Assembly: GCF_013664685.1 (NCBI RefSeq)
Contig: NZ_JAAKDE010000003.1
Location: 1-64,000 of the forward strand
Source: Capillibacterium thermochitinicola
GTDB taxonomy: Bacteria > Bacillota > UBA4882 > UBA10575
DNA length: 64,000 bases
Direction: 5' to 3'
Part shown: positions 44,612-54,840 of the stretch, piece by piece
Numbering within the stretch: position 1 is the first letter of the stretch
How the letters are laid out: the number at the start of each line of letters is the position of its first letter
Program-made: the position numbers and the translations under genes
The notes under the pieces: generated by a model
What the model was told of the DNA's origin: nothing
What the model saw: only the letters and a program-made list of their open reading frames with translations
Databases searched by the model: none

Positions 44612-44661
44612 AAGAAGAAACCCTTGGCTGCACCGGAAGGTGTGCCAAGGGCTTCTTCCTT
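44612..44661 (+). terminator. terminator shared by the glutamate-synthase-like gene and the convergent DUF362 gene
   Basis: GAAGAAACCCTTGGC pairs with GCCAAGGGCTTCTTC (one unpaired A) around a short loop, followed by CTTT on the plus strand and preceded by an A-rich stretch that serves the minus strand. It lies between the two convergent stop codons. Confidence 0.8.
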
Positions 44662-45770
44662 TATACCGTAATCAACTCGTATTCTTTCTGGCCCAGCCCC
44701 ATCTTTACTGCGTAGTCAATCGCCGCCCGCCAGTTGGTTTCGGGGTAGATATCGGTGAAATAATCCCCATGGGTGCGGCTGCTTTGGGCAAGCATGCTGC
44801 CGGCCACCACCGGTTGCTTGTTCACCGCGTCCGCACAAGCCACATCCAAAGCCACCGGGTCAAAAGAAGCAAACATACCAACATCAGGCACGATGGGGAT
44901 ATCATTTCCCCCATAGCAATCACAGTAGGGCGACACGTCAATGACCAGGTTGATGTGGAAATGGGGGCGTCCGTGCAACACCGCCCAGGTGTATTCGACA
45001 ATTTTCTTGTTCAAGATCTCGATGGACTCGTCGCCGGCCGCCTCAACCGCATCCACCGCACAAACACCGATACAGCGCCCGCATCCCGTACAGACTTCAA
45101 GGTCAATCGTCGCCTTGTCGTCCACGATGGTAATCGCGTCGTGGGCACAGTTTTCCGCACAGACGCCGCAACCGACACACTTTTCATGGTCGACCGAGGG
45201 TTTTCCCGCACTGTGCATCTCCATCTTGCCGGCCCGCGAGCCGCTCCCCATCCCGATATTCTTCAACGCACCGCCAAAACCGGTCAGTTCATGCCCTTTA
45301 AAGTGGTTCAGCGAGATCACGATATCCGCATCCATAATCGCGCGGCCGATCTTCGCCTCCTTTACATGTTGGCCACCCTCCACCGGCACCAGGACTTCAT
45401 CCGTCCCTTTCAAACCATCCGCGATCAACACGTGGCAACCGGTGGAAAAGGGCGAAAATCCGTTCAGGTAGGCCGAATCCAGATGATCCAGGGCGTTTTT
45501 CCGACCCCCCACGTATAAAGTATTGCAATCGGTCAGGAAGGGCTTTCCGCCCCGTTCCTTCACCAGATCCACAATGGTCTTGGCGTAATTTGGCCGTAAG
45601 TAGGCCAGATTCCCCGGCTCGCCGAAATGAACCTTGATCGCCACAAACTTTTTGTCAAACTCAATCCGGTCGATCCCGGCACTTTTAATGAGACGGGAAA
45701 GCTTCTGTTGTAGATTTTGGCCCTTCGACACGTGCATATCGGTGAAAAATACTTTTGATTTCATCTGCAA
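44661..45770 (-). CDS. DUF362 protein with two [4Fe-4S] motifs
   Basis: The 369 residues have an N-terminal DUF362 region (VAIKVHFGEPGNLAYLRP near residue 46, SLNHFKGHELTGFGGALKNIGMG near 150). Then come two ferredoxin-type clusters, CVGCGVCAENCAHD near 197 and CTGCGRCIGVCAVD near 224. A C-terminal DUF362 segment follows (DIPIVPDVGMFASFDPVALDVAC). The family occurs in strict anaerobes and its reaction is not established. The ATG lies behind GGAGG. It stands alone on the minus strand. Confidence 0.9.
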   Translation of the reverse strand: MQMKSKVFFTDMHVSKGQNLQQKLSRLIKSAGIDRIEFDKKFVAIKVHFGEPGNLAYLRPNYAKTIVDLVKERGGKPFLTDCNTLYVGGRKNALDHLDSAYLNGFSPFSTGCHVLIADGLKGTDEVLVPVEGGQHVKEAKIGRAIMDADIVISLNHFKGHELTGFGGALKNIGMGSGSRAGKMEMHSAGKPSVDHEKCVGCGVCAENCAHDAITIVDDKATIDLEVCTGCGRCIGVCAVDAVEAAGDESIEILNKKIVEYTWAVLHGRPHFHINLVIDVSPYCDCYGGNDIPIVPDVGMFASFDPVALDVACADAVNKQPVVAGSMLAQSSRTHGDYFTDIYPETNWRAAIDYAVKMGLGQKEYELITV

Positions 45771-45909
45771 CGACCTCCAAACAATTTAATTAATGGCGGT
45801 AAAATTATTGCAATTATGGAATATGCCTTATATACTTTTTTAATTCGACTTTTTTTTTTCGATTTCCTACTAAAAAATCTTCGCGTCACCCGCCACCGGT
45901 CCGCCAGAA

Positions 45910-46284
45910 TTATGGGGACAAGAAAAAGCTACTCTTGAACGAGCAGCCTGTGGAGGTAAAAACCAAAAAGCTAAGGCTGCCCTGCGCCGTCGTCGCCTTA
46001 AGCGGAGGCGGACCGGCCCCCGTCTCCTCCGCCAGCAGGGCACGGAACAGTTTATTTACCTGTTGGGCCTGGCTTTCTTCCCGTTCTTCCCAACCCAGTT
46101 CTACGTGGGTTTCCAACCGGTCACCCCAAACCTTGGCCAGACTCAAACCGGTCTTCCATTGTTCGCCATAAGAGAGGAGACCGTTCAGGTCGATTCCGGC
46201 CCCGGTATCATCTTTTCCGGGTTCAACAACGACTCCGGCAAAGGCAAGGCCAGTTGCCAGTGATAATGCGGCGGCAGACTTTTT
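45910..46284 (-). pseudogene. possible secreted-protein remnant, start out of frame
   Basis: An open frame of 124 codons runs from just after TGA (46285-46287) to 45910. Its first codons encode a signal-peptide-like stretch, KKSAAALSLATGLAFAG, then GKDDTGAGIDLNGLLSYGEQ and an acidic middle. There is no in-frame ATG, GTG or TTG before TTG 46146. A TTG followed by six A lies immediately upstream in another frame; with one A fewer, the frame would read MKKSAAALS. It overlaps the LolA-like remnant. This is either a frameshifted small secreted protein or decayed DNA. Confidence 0.35.
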
Positions 46285-46625
46285 TCAACCAGCTTGATAT
46301 ATTCCATCACCGTGTAGCGGTCCGGTTGCGTGCCGTCACGGATCGTCACCTTCATCGCCACCGGCTTGCCCAGGACGGTCCGGTATTCCTGATAGACAAT
46401 ACTCTTTAGCAGTTTCCCGCTGCGGGCATAAAACTCGCCGGCCACCGGCAAATAGGTTTCTTTATTTACCCACAGGACGATCACCGGGTAAATGCCTCCC
46501 CCGTTCGCCCGGGCCTCCAGCAACAGACACCAGTTCTCCGGAGATTCCCCTTCCGGCCGGAAACGGCATTGATACGCCGGCGTAAAACCCATTTGCAAGA
46601 TATCACCGTTGGCCGCTTCCCCCAA
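46185..46625 (-). pseudogene. C-terminal remnant of a LolA-like outer-membrane lipoprotein-sorting protein
   Basis: The 146-residue frame (TTG at 46625, without a clear ribosome-binding site) matches the C-terminal half of the outer membrane lipoprotein-sorting protein family: YPVIVLWVNKETYLPVAGEF, YARSGKLLKSIVYQEY and RYTVMEYIKLV. Family members usually have about 100 more residues and a signal peptide at the N-terminus, both absent. The frame stays open upstream through the gapA terminator but with no start codon. I read this as a 5'-truncated gene. The family name does not by itself prove an outer membrane. Confidence 0.6.
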
Positions 46626-46711
46626 GAGGATGAAGCGGTGGCCGGTTTTCTTCTTTACATACCCAAGGAAAAGCGGTTCCCGCGCATCTGTTACAACAGT
46701 TATAAGGGAAG

Positions 46712-46740
46712 AAAAAAGGGTGTCCCCGTTTTGGACACCC
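46712..46740 (-). terminator. terminator after gapA
   Basis: On the minus strand GGGTGTCC pairs with GGACACCC around AAAACGG, followed by six T, 28 bases past the gapA stop. Confidence 0.92.
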
Positions 46741-46768
46741 TTCTCTGGATATGTATAGTCGAAGCTCC

Positions 46769-47809
<1,041 letters not shown>

Positions 47810-47823
47810 TTAAATGGTAATGA

Positions 47824-47843
47824 ACGGCTGTGTACACAGCCGT
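47824..47843. promoter_or_regulatory. perfect 20-base palindrome in the gapA leader
   Basis: ACGGCTGTGTACACAGCCGT is self-complementary over all 20 bases. It lies 45-64 bases before the gapA ATG and about 24 bases downstream of the -10 element, so within the transcript. It could be an operator acting as a roadblock, or an RNA hairpin (8-base stem, GUAC loop) protecting the 5' end. It has no T run. Confidence 0.7.
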
Positions 47844-47866
47844 CCCGGATCCCTTTACCTCCATTA

Positions 47867-47895
47867 ATTGTATAAAAGATCGTTATAATCTGCAA
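47867..47895 (-). promoter_or_regulatory. promoter of gapA
   Basis: On the minus strand TTGCAG (47895-47890), a 17-base AT-rich spacer and TACAAT (47872-47867) form a good housekeeping promoter 88 bases before the ATG. Confidence 0.65.
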
Positions 47896-47941
47896 CAATT
47901 TAAAGGAAACACAAAGGAATTTTTAACATTTGTTAATAAAT

Positions 47942-49597
47942 CTACCTGTTCTGGTGCTCTTCCCTAATTTGAACCCGCCGGATCTTCCCGCTGATCGTCT
48001 TGGGCAGCTCCGAACGGAACTCAATCACCCGCGGGTATTTGTAGGGTGCGGTCACGCGCTTGACGTGCTCTTGCAGTTCCTTTGCCAACTGGTCGCTGGG
48101 GGTATAACCCGGAGCTAGGACCACCGTCGCCTTGACCACTTGCCCCCGGTCCGGATCGGGAATACCGGTCACGGCACATTCCAAAACCGCCGGGTGTTCC
48201 ATCAGGGCACTCTCCACCTCGAAGGGGCCAATCCGGTAACCGGAACTCTTAATCACATCATCCACCCGGCCAACAAACCAATAATAACCGTCTTCATCAC
48301 GCCAGGCCGTATCCCCGGTATAATAACGGCCGTCATGCCAAACAGCCTGGGTTTTTTCGGGATCCCGGTAGTAGCCGGCAAAGAAACCCAGCGGTTTGTG
48401 GCGGTCAGTCCGGATCGTAATCTGCCCGACCTCACCAACCTCACAGAGATGCCCCTCGTCGTCGATAAGCTCCACCTCGTAACCGGGCGCCGGTTTGCCC
48501 ATCGAACCGGGTTTCGGCTTCAGCCAGGGGAAAGTGGCAATCGCCACGGTCAATTCGGTCTGTCCATAGCCTTCACGAAGTTCTAGGCCGGTCATCTTGT
48601 AAAACTGGTGATAAACTTCGGGGTTCAACGGCTCCCCGGCCACTACACAGTATTCCAAAGCGGACAAGTCATAACTGCCGAGGTCCTCTTTGATCAGGTA
48701 ACGGTAGACCGTCGGTGGGGCACAAAAGGTCGTTACCTTATATTTCTCGAGCATCCGTAGTAAATTCTGGGCGTTAAAACGGTCAAAATCATAGACAAAA
48801 ACGGCGCTTCCGGCCATCCATTGTCCGTAAATCTTCCCCCAGACCGCCTTCGCCCAGCCGGTCTCCGCCACGGTCAGATGCAAGCCGCCCTCTTTCACCC
48901 GCTGCCAATATTTGGCGGTCACCACATGCCCCAAAGGATATTGGAAGTTATGGGCCACCATCTTCGGGTGTCCGGTCGTACCCGAGGTAAAATAGAGCAG
49001 GGAAATATCCTCCGGCGTCACTTCCTCCGCCGCCGTCCGCGGAAAGACCGGTTCGGAGGCGGCCACTTCCCGGGTAAAATTAAGCCAGCCCGGGCGCGAT
49101 TCTTCCCCGTTCACCATCACTTTCCACTGGAGACTGGGGGAAGCCGGCGCGGCCTCCTCGACGTGGGCCAGCACCTGGGGGTCGGCCACGGCGATAATCA
49201 TTTTCACCTCCGCCGCTTGGTTCCGGTAAATAATATCCTGGGCGGTCAGCAGGTGGGTCGCCGGAACGGCCGTCGCCCCCACTTTATGGAGGCCCAGGAG
49301 GGTATACCAGAATTCGTAACGGCGTTTTAAGATCAACATCACCTTGTCGCCCTTTTTAATGCCAACCCGTTTCAAAAAACAGGCAACCCGGTCACTGTAC
49401 TCTTTCATCTCCGCAAAGCTGATGATCTTGCTTTCTCCTTCTTCATTACACCAGACCAGCGCCACCCGGTCCGGGGTCTCCGCCGCGATCCGGTCAACCA
49501 CATCATAGGCAAAGTTAAAATTCGCCGGTGCTTCCAGTTTAAACTGGTGCAAAAACTCTTCGTAAGATTGATACTCACCCGTTACGTATTCCTTCAT
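47942..49597 (-). CDS. AMP-forming acyl-CoA synthetase (medium-chain/acetyl-CoA synthetase-like)
   Basis: This enzyme activates a carboxylic acid to its CoA thioester through an acyl-adenylate. The 551 residues have the adenylate P-loop [20 protein letters not shown] near residue 215, [10 protein letters not shown] near 343, [20 protein letters not shown] near 430 and [18 protein letters not shown]. The C-terminal catalytic Lys is in [16 protein letters not shown]. Sequence features fit the medium-chain or aryl branch. The adjacent cupin regulator gene upstream probably controls it. Confidence 0.93.
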   Translation of the reverse strand: MKEYVTGEYQSYEEFLHQFKLEAPANFNFAYDVVDRIAAETPDRVALVWCNEEGESKIISFAEMKEYSDRVACFLKRVGIKKGDKVMLILKRRYEFWYTLLGLHKVGATAVPATHLLTAQDIIYRNQAAEVKMIIAVADPQVLAHVEEAAPASPSLQWKVMVNGEESRPGWLNFTREVAASEPVFPRTAAEEVTPEDISLLYFTSGTTGHPKMVAHNFQYPLGHVVTAKYWQRVKEGGLHLTVAETGWAKAVWGKIYGQWMAGSAVFVYDFDRFNAQNLLRMLEKYKVTTFCAPPTVYRYLIKEDLGSYDLSALEYCVVAGEPLNPEVYHQFYKMTGLELREGYGQTELTVAIATFPWLKPKPGSMGKPAPGYEVELIDDEGHLCEVGEVGQITIRTDRHKPLGFFAGYYRDPEKTQAVWHDGRYYTGDTAWRDEDGYYWFVGRVDDVIKSSGYRIGPFEVESALMEHPAVLECAVTGIPDPDRGQVVKATVVLAPGYTPSDQLAKELQEHVKRVTAPYKYPRVIEFRSELPKTISGKIRRVQIREEHQNR

Positions 49598-49686
49598 CCA
49601 CTGTCACCTGCACTTTTCTCTCCTCATTTCTATTGTCGCTATCCTATCCTGGCCTCAAGCAAAGATTCCGCTCCGGCACCAAACGG

Positions 49687-50247
49687 CTAGATAATCACCG
49701 CCAAAAACTGGGCCGGTTCGCCATTGAGCGCCTTCATGCCGTGTTCGATCCCGGAATCGAAATAAATCGAATCGCCCGGATACAAAACCACCTCATAACC
49801 ATCGATAAAAACCTGAAGGGTCCCGGAAAGGACGTAATTAAACTCCTGTCCCGGATGGCTGTTCAGTTCGACCGGCTGCGTGTCGGGTTTGGGCTCGACC
49901 GTCACCAGAAAAGGCTCGGCTTTTTTATCGATGTAATTGTAGGCCAGACTCTGGTACTTATAGGCCTTTCTTCTTTCGACCGAAACCCCCCGCCCTTTCC
50001 GGGTAATGGCGTAGCTGCGAAGCCGGGGCTCCTCCCCGGTCAGCAGCGCGCTGAGTTCCAGTTTAAACCGGCGCGCAATCCGGTACAGGATCCCGACCGG
50101 GATATCCTCCTCCCCGCTTTCGTAGCTTAAATAGAGTTCGGGCGTGATCTCAAGATCCGCCGCCAGTTGCTCCGAGGATAACCCTTCGATCTCCCGGATC
50201 TCTTTAATACGGGCGGCCAGTTGTCTGATCTCCTCTCCCATTTGCAT
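49687..50247 (-). CDS. XRE-family transcriptional regulator with C-terminal cupin domain
   Basis: I start at ATG 50247, after AAAGGAG; the open frame to 50349 has no such site. The 186 residues have an N-terminal helix-turn-helix (LSSEQLAADLEITPELYLSYESG near residues 20-42) and a C-terminal cupin (HPGQEFNYVLSGTLQVFIDGYEVVLYPGDSIYFDSGIEHG near 125-165), which probably binds a small effector. It lies 89 bases upstream of the acyl-CoA synthetase in the same direction. Control of that gene is inference, as with similar HTH-cupin/AMP-ligase pairs. Confidence 0.92.
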   Translation of the reverse strand: MQMGEEIRQLAARIKEIREIEGLSSEQLAADLEITPELYLSYESGEEDIPVGILYRIARRFKLELSALLTGEEPRLRSYAITRKGRGVSVERRKAYKYQSLAYNYIDKKAEPFLVTVEPKPDTQPVELNSHPGQEFNYVLSGTLQVFIDGYEVVLYPGDSIYFDSGIEHGMKALNGEPAQFLAVII

Positions 50248-50466
50248 CGCTCCTTTCTTACCTATCTTCTCGTCACCTGTCCCTGCCGCTCGTCGCTGTT
50301 TGATGGCTCCCCCCTCCATTTCCGTCAAGCAAAAGCTATTTCTTGACAAATAAAGCGGTGCAGTTTATATTTAATCAGAGATTATCGGGACCAAAAAGCC
50401 TTCTACGTGGGTTAACAATAAATAAAGCAGTTCCTTTAAACTCAATAAAAGTAAAGGAGTAATCGG

Positions 50467-51318
50467 ATGGCTATCGATTTGCACCTCCATACCCATGCTT
50501 CCGACGGAACCCTCTCCCCCCGACAGCTGCTTACGGAAGCGGTCAAGCTTGGGCTTTCCGCCGTGTCGATCACCGATCACGACACCACCGCGTCCCTCGC
50601 CGCGGGTACTGCCGTGGCCGCCGAATTGGGTTTGGTCTTCATCCCCGGGGTGGAAGTGTCGGCCAGTTACACCCCGGACATCAGCCTGCATATTTTAGGG
50701 TACGGCATCGATCCCGCCCATCCTGGACTCCGCGAGGTCCTGACCTTCAACCAGAAGGCCTGGGACCAAAGTGAAGAAGACTCCATCGCCGCTCTGGAAA
50801 AACTGGCGATTAAAATCGACCGGGATCGTTACAACTACTGGAAAGCCCACCCGGAAGCGGGAGCCTGGCCCATGTTTAACACCATGAAGGAAATGGGCCT
50901 GGTCCGTGATGTCAGTGAATATTTTGATAAATATTTTGGGGTAGGGAGACCGGCCTACATCACCATTACCTTCACCCCGCCGCAAGAGGTAATTCAAGCG
51001 ATCAAGGCGGCGGGCGGTGTCCCGGTCCTCGCCCACCCCGGTCTATATGTGGAAGATGACATCAAGTTAATGAGCAGACCCTCATTCCAACAGACCATCT
51101 TAAGTTGGGGGATCGAAGGCCTGGAAGCCATTGCCGGCAGCCATTCCCCGGAAGAAACCGCCTTTTACCTTAGTTTTTGTCAAAAGCACGGCCTCCTGGT
51201 CACCGGTGGCTCCGACTATCACGGCAGCTTCGCCGGCCGCCGCCTGGGGACCCCCGTCATGGACGACGCCTATCTTCCCCCGCTCTTAGAGGCGATTGCC
51301 CGCCGTCGGCAAGGATAA
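50467..51318 (+). CDS. PHP-domain metal-dependent phosphoesterase, second copy
   Basis: The 283 residues carry the full set of PHP metal ligands: DLHLHTHASDG at the N-terminus, ITDHDTTAS near 36, an IPGVEVSA segment, VLAHPGLYVEDD near 188 and VTGGSDYHGSF near 253. The ATG follows AAAGGAG. It is a paralogue of the protein at 16070 but longer in the middle. Its 3' end runs 33 bases into the convergent pantothenate kinase gene. Confidence 0.9.
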   Translation: MAIDLHLHTHASDGTLSPRQLLTEAVKLGLSAVSITDHDTTASLAAGTAVAAELGLVFIPGVEVSASYTPDISLHILGYGIDPAHPGLREVLTFNQKAWDQSEEDSIAALEKLAIKIDRDRYNYWKAHPEAGAWPMFNTMKEMGLVRDVSEYFDKYFGVGRPAYITITFTPPQEVIQAIKAAGGVPVLAHPGLYVEDDIKLMSRPSFQQTILSWGIEGLEAIAGSHSPEETAFYLSFCQKHGLLVTGGSDYHGSFAGRRLGTPVMDDAYLPPLLEAIARRRQG

Positions 51319-52119
51319 GGCCGCCCCCGTCGCCGTGGCAAACTCGGCGTAGGGCGGTGTATGGAACTGCACCTGATACATGCGGTGCAACATTTCAAAG
51401 ATTGCCTGGGACTGGGGAACGGTGGTCAGATTCCCGGTTAAGACCACGTCCCGCGTATTGTAAATCCGGGTGGCAAAAACCGCCAACATCCCAATGGTCT
51501 GGAAGACCAGGTTAATTATGCCCAGCGCGATATCGGCCTTCGTGGCCAGGTCACTAATCTTTCCAAAGTTGGAAGCAGTGGTCTCCGGCGGCAAACCGAC
51601 GATCTGGTCCTGGGTGATATCGCCGATGTTCAGATCGATATGCGCCAGATTCCCCCCCTCCGCCATGGCGATCAAATCGTCAAAATGCCGGATGTTCAAC
51701 ATTTTACTGGAGAGCCCCAGGAGGGTCCCGCCGCCGACCCCGGTTCCCCCCATATGGACCTCCCCCTGTTCATCGGCCATGATGTAGGCCGTCCCCGTCC
51801 CCATACTCACCACAATCGCCCGCGGCAGCTTACTCAGGAACAAGCCGCCTTTCCCGATGGCCCGGAACTCGTCCACCTTGGTGGTGGGGATCCCATAAAG
51901 CGGTTGGTGAATATAGGAAGAACCTACCCCTGTAATCATGACGTGTTCGATATCGTTCAACGTCAGTCCGTTGGCGTTGATAAACTTGCCAAAAGCGCCG
52001 TAAATCGACGCCACCGGATCGTTGGCTTTCACCAACAAAGGACTGTACACTTTATGGTCATGCAGACCGACGATCTTCGTCGTGCTGCCCCCGACATCGA
52101 TCCCGATCACCATACCCAT
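51286..52119 (-). CDS. coaW: type II pantothenate kinase
   Basis: CoaW phosphorylates pantothenate, the first step of CoA synthesis, and type II enzymes resist CoA feedback. The 277 residues open with the ASKHA phosphate-1 motif GIDVGGSTTKIVGL and contain AIVVSMGTGTAYIM near residue 100, GGTGVGGGTLLGLSS near 123 and a C-terminal adenosine region (VLTGNLTTVPQ). It lies directly downstream of an OPT transporter (17 bases), so they probably share a transcript. Confidence 0.93.
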   Translation of the reverse strand: MGMVIGIDVGGSTTKIVGLHDHKVYSPLLVKANDPVASIYGAFGKFINANGLTLNDIEHVMITGVGSSYIHQPLYGIPTTKVDEFRAIGKGGLFLSKLPRAIVVSMGTGTAYIMADEQGEVHMGGTGVGGGTLLGLSSKMLNIRHFDDLIAMAEGGNLAHIDLNIGDITQDQIVGLPPETTASNFGKISDLATKADIALGIINLVFQTIGMLAVFATRIYNTRDVVLTGNLTTVPQSQAIFEMLHRMYQVQFHTPPYAEFATATGAALSLPTAGNRL

Positions 52120-52136
52120 CTTGACGTCCCCCTCCT

Positions 52137-53801
52137 CTACGCTCCGGTCAACATGCTGACGATAGCGATGGTCACGCCAACGATACCTTCCCCGCCGAAA
52201 AGGCCGGAAGCCACCACCTCACCGTTGGTCGTCGCCCCCGGTTTTACCCGTTCATAAACCAGCCGCGTTAGCCCCCCGAGAAAAACAGTGAAGGATATGG
52301 CAAAGGGCAAGTACATCCCGATCCCCAGCGTCATCGCGGGGACCCGCGCCAGGTACAAAAGGGCGCCAACGGCCACCGCACTCCCAAAGACCACCGGGTC
52401 GCCAAGTCCGTGCACCATCTGAGTGACAGCTTTGGCCTGCGGCGCCGGTAGATACTCGGTGCCAACCCCGCCGAAACGGGTGATCAAAGCAAACATTGCC
52501 ACAGTGGCCACGACCGTCCCCACCAGTCCGCCCACCAACTCCGAGACGAATTGGGCTTTCGGGTTCGTCTTTAGAATAAACCCGGACTTGTAGTCATTGA
52601 GGATATCACCGGCATACCCGCAGGCAATCGCCACACAGGCGGCGATCAGAAACGCGGCGGTCGTCGACACCGGCATCATGGCCCGAATCGCCAAAAGAAT
52701 AATGATGCCGAAGATCTCCATGGGGTTAATCCCGGTTTCACCGGTGATCGTCGCCGCCATCGCCGTCGCCACAAAAACGCCTCCGACCAGTAAGACGGCG
52801 GCCAATGGTGGTACGCCCGCCACCAGGCTGAAGCCATAGGCGATCAGAACACCACCGATCTGTAAGGTCCGGATGCCGATCCCCCCTTTGGCCGGGGCTG
52901 CCGTCTTTTCCGTTTGCCCGCCGCTTTGGGCGGCGTTCCCTTTTTTAGATAAATTCTGTACCAAATTGAGGAGAAAGGCAACCACAATCCCGACCCCCGT
53001 CCCGACCATCAGGCCCAAACCAAGGGTGTTCTTGAAGGCGGCCGCCGCCGCAGGCGAAGCCAAAAGCCCAACCGCCGGGCCAACCGGAACAATCAGGAGA
53101 TAAGCGAGGACCGCTCCCAGAAACCATACGCCCGTCGCCAAGGGGCCAATCAAGTACCCGATCCCTAAAGCCATCGGGGAGATCATGACCCCCACCTCCA
53201 TCTGCCGGGCGGTAAACCAGCGGGAAGACAGGGCCGCCGGGATCAGTCCCAGACGGTCACGGAGATAGGTAAAGACGGCGGAAAACCCCATCGCCCCGAA
53301 TAACAGCTGTGATTTCTTTCCGCCCTGGTCGCCGGTGATCAACGTCTGCGCCGCCGCCTTCCCAATGGGATACGGTGAAGTGCTCTGTTCGATATACTTC
53401 GGCCGTAACCACCACGTCAACAAAGCCCCGAGGATCATTCCGGCCAACGCAATCGTCAGAACTTCCCACCAGTGTTCGGCCAGAACCTGCGGTCCCGACC
53501 AGGCGCCGACCATCCAAAGCCCCGGCAGGGTAAAGGCCATTCCGCCGGCCACCATCGCCCCGGCCGACATGGCCGTCTGGGCAATACTGATCTCCTTTAA
53601 AGTCGTGTTGCCCAGTAACTTTAAGACGGTCATGGAAAGCACGGCCACAAAAATGGTCGGCCACGGTAAAGCACCCATCCGCAGGGCAATATACATCGAA
53701 CTGGCGGTAATGACCGCTGAACCGACCGCCCCCAGGATCAGGCTACGGACAGTTAACTGCGCGATCCCCCATAAACCTCTCGTTTCTTTCCTACTCTCCA
53801 T
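52137..53801 (-). CDS. OPT-family transporter
   Basis: This is a polytopic membrane protein of 554 residues with about 14 hydrophobic segments, related to the oligopeptide/yellow-stripe family. ITASSMYIALRMGALPWPTIF near residue 32, YPIGKAAAQTLI near 145, GETGINPMEIFGI near 350 and YAGDILNDYKSGFIL near 395 are typical. A polar loop near residues 285-305 interrupts the helices. The family moves peptides or metal chelates. Its link with pantothenate kinase gives no firm clue to substrate. Confidence 0.9.
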   Translation of the reverse strand: MESRKETRGLWGIAQLTVRSLILGAVGSAVITASSMYIALRMGALPWPTIFVAVLSMTVLKLLGNTTLKEISIAQTAMSAGAMVAGGMAFTLPGLWMVGAWSGPQVLAEHWWEVLTIALAGMILGALLTWWLRPKYIEQSTSPYPIGKAAAQTLITGDQGGKKSQLLFGAMGFSAVFTYLRDRLGLIPAALSSRWFTARQMEVGVMISPMALGIGYLIGPLATGVWFLGAVLAYLLIVPVGPAVGLLASPAAAAAFKNTLGLGLMVGTGVGIVVAFLLNLVQNLSKKGNAAQSGGQTEKTAAPAKGGIGIRTLQIGGVLIAYGFSLVAGVPPLAAVLLVGGVFVATAMAATITGETGINPMEIFGIIILLAIRAMMPVSTTAAFLIAACVAIACGYAGDILNDYKSGFILKTNPKAQFVSELVGGLVGTVVATVAMFALITRFGGVGTEYLPAPQAKAVTQMVHGLGDPVVFGSAVAVGALLYLARVPAMTLGIGMYLPFAISFTVFLGGLTRLVYERVKPGATTNGEVVASGLFGGEGIVGVTIAIVSMLTGA

Positions 53802-53906
53802 TTAAACTCCTCCTTCCGTTGGCCCCCGCAGGCGAAGGTTTAAAAGTAAGAAAAACTCCTACAGGAGCTTGCGCATCCAGTAGGAAGTTATTTCGACCGC
53901 ATCGCA

Positions 53907-54506
53907 TTAAAGTTCTTGCCGGCCCTCGATTGCTTTCCCCAAGGTCACTTCATCGATATACTCCAGGTCGCCTCCGATCGGCAACCCGCGCGCCAAACGG
54001 GTAACCTTGATCCCCAACGGTTTGATGATCTTGGCCAGGTATAAAGCGGTGGCCTCCCCTTCCATATCAGGGTCGCAAGCCAGGATCACTTCGTTAATCT
54101 CTCTGGTCTGCAGGCGCTGCATCAGTTGGGCAATGGTCAGTTCTTCGGGGCCAATTCCCTCCAGGGGAGAAAGCGCACCATGGAGAACATGGTAGACTCC
54201 TTTGAACTCCCGGGTTTTTTCGAGGGCAATCACATCCTTTGGTTCCTCCACCACACAAAGCAAGTGGCGATCGCGGGTGGAGTCTTGGCAGACCTGGCAA
54301 GGAGATTCGTCGGTCAGATGGCCGCAGACGTCACAGTACTTCAGGCTTTCCTTCGCTTCCACCATCGCTGTCGCCAGTCCGACCACCTCATCCCGGGGCA
54401 TCGCAAACAGGTGAAAGGCCAAACGTTGGGCGGTTTTGGGCCCAATGCCCGGTAATTTGGCCAGCTCTTTGATGAGCCGGCTCATTGGTTTTGGATAGTG
54501 AGTCAT
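53907..54506 (-). CDS. recR: recombination protein RecR
   Basis: RecR acts with RecF and RecO to load RecA at gaps. The 199 residues show an N-terminal helix-hairpin-helix ([19 protein letters not shown] near residue 11), a four-Cys zinc site ([16 protein letters not shown] near 57), a TOPRIM domain ([29 protein letters not shown]) and a C-terminal Walker-like segment. It lies 13 bases after ebfC in the conserved dnaX, ebfC, recR order. Confidence 0.97.
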   Translation of the reverse strand: MTHYPKPMSRLIKELAKLPGIGPKTAQRLAFHLFAMPRDEVVGLATAMVEAKESLKYCDVCGHLTDESPCQVCQDSTRDRHLLCVVEEPKDVIALEKTREFKGVYHVLHGALSPLEGIGPEELTIAQLMQRLQTREINEVILACDPDMEGEATALYLAKIIKPLGIKVTRLARGLPIGGDLEYIDEVTLGKAIEGRQEL

Positions 54507-54519
54507 CGCGCGCTAACCG

Positions 54520-54840
54520 CTAGAAAAGTCCACCGGGTAAACCGGGAATCTTCAAATTACCGGTCACTTTGGCCATTTCCGCCGCGGATAATTCCTGCGC
54601 TTCTTTGATCGCCTCGTTCACCGCAGCGACCAGGAGGTCTTCGAGCATCTCCTTATCCTCCAGCGCTTCCGGTTCAATCGTCACTTTTTTGACCTCAAGG
54701 GCCCCGCTGATCTCTACGGCAACCACCCCACCGCCCACCGTTTTCGTGACGGTTTTTGTCGCCAATTCCTCCTGTACCCGTTGCATTTCCGCCTGCATCT
54801 TCTGGATCTGCTTTAAAGCCTGTTGCATGTTTGCCATCAT
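54520..54840 (-). CDS. ebfC: nucleoid-associated protein, YbaB/EbfC family
   Basis: This is a small dimeric DNA-binding protein of 106 residues with the family layout: an N-terminal Met/Gln-rich helix (MQQALKQIQKMQAEMQRVQEE), a central sheet with GGGVVAVEISGALEVKKVTIEPE and a C-terminal helix and tail LKIPGLPGGLF. It overlaps dnaX by 4 bases. Confidence 0.96.
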   Translation of the reverse strand: MMANMQQALKQIQKMQAEMQRVQEELATKTVTKTVGGGVVAVEISGALEVKKVTIEPEALEDKEMLEDLLVAAVNEAIKEAQELSAAEMAKVTGNLKIPGLPGGLF

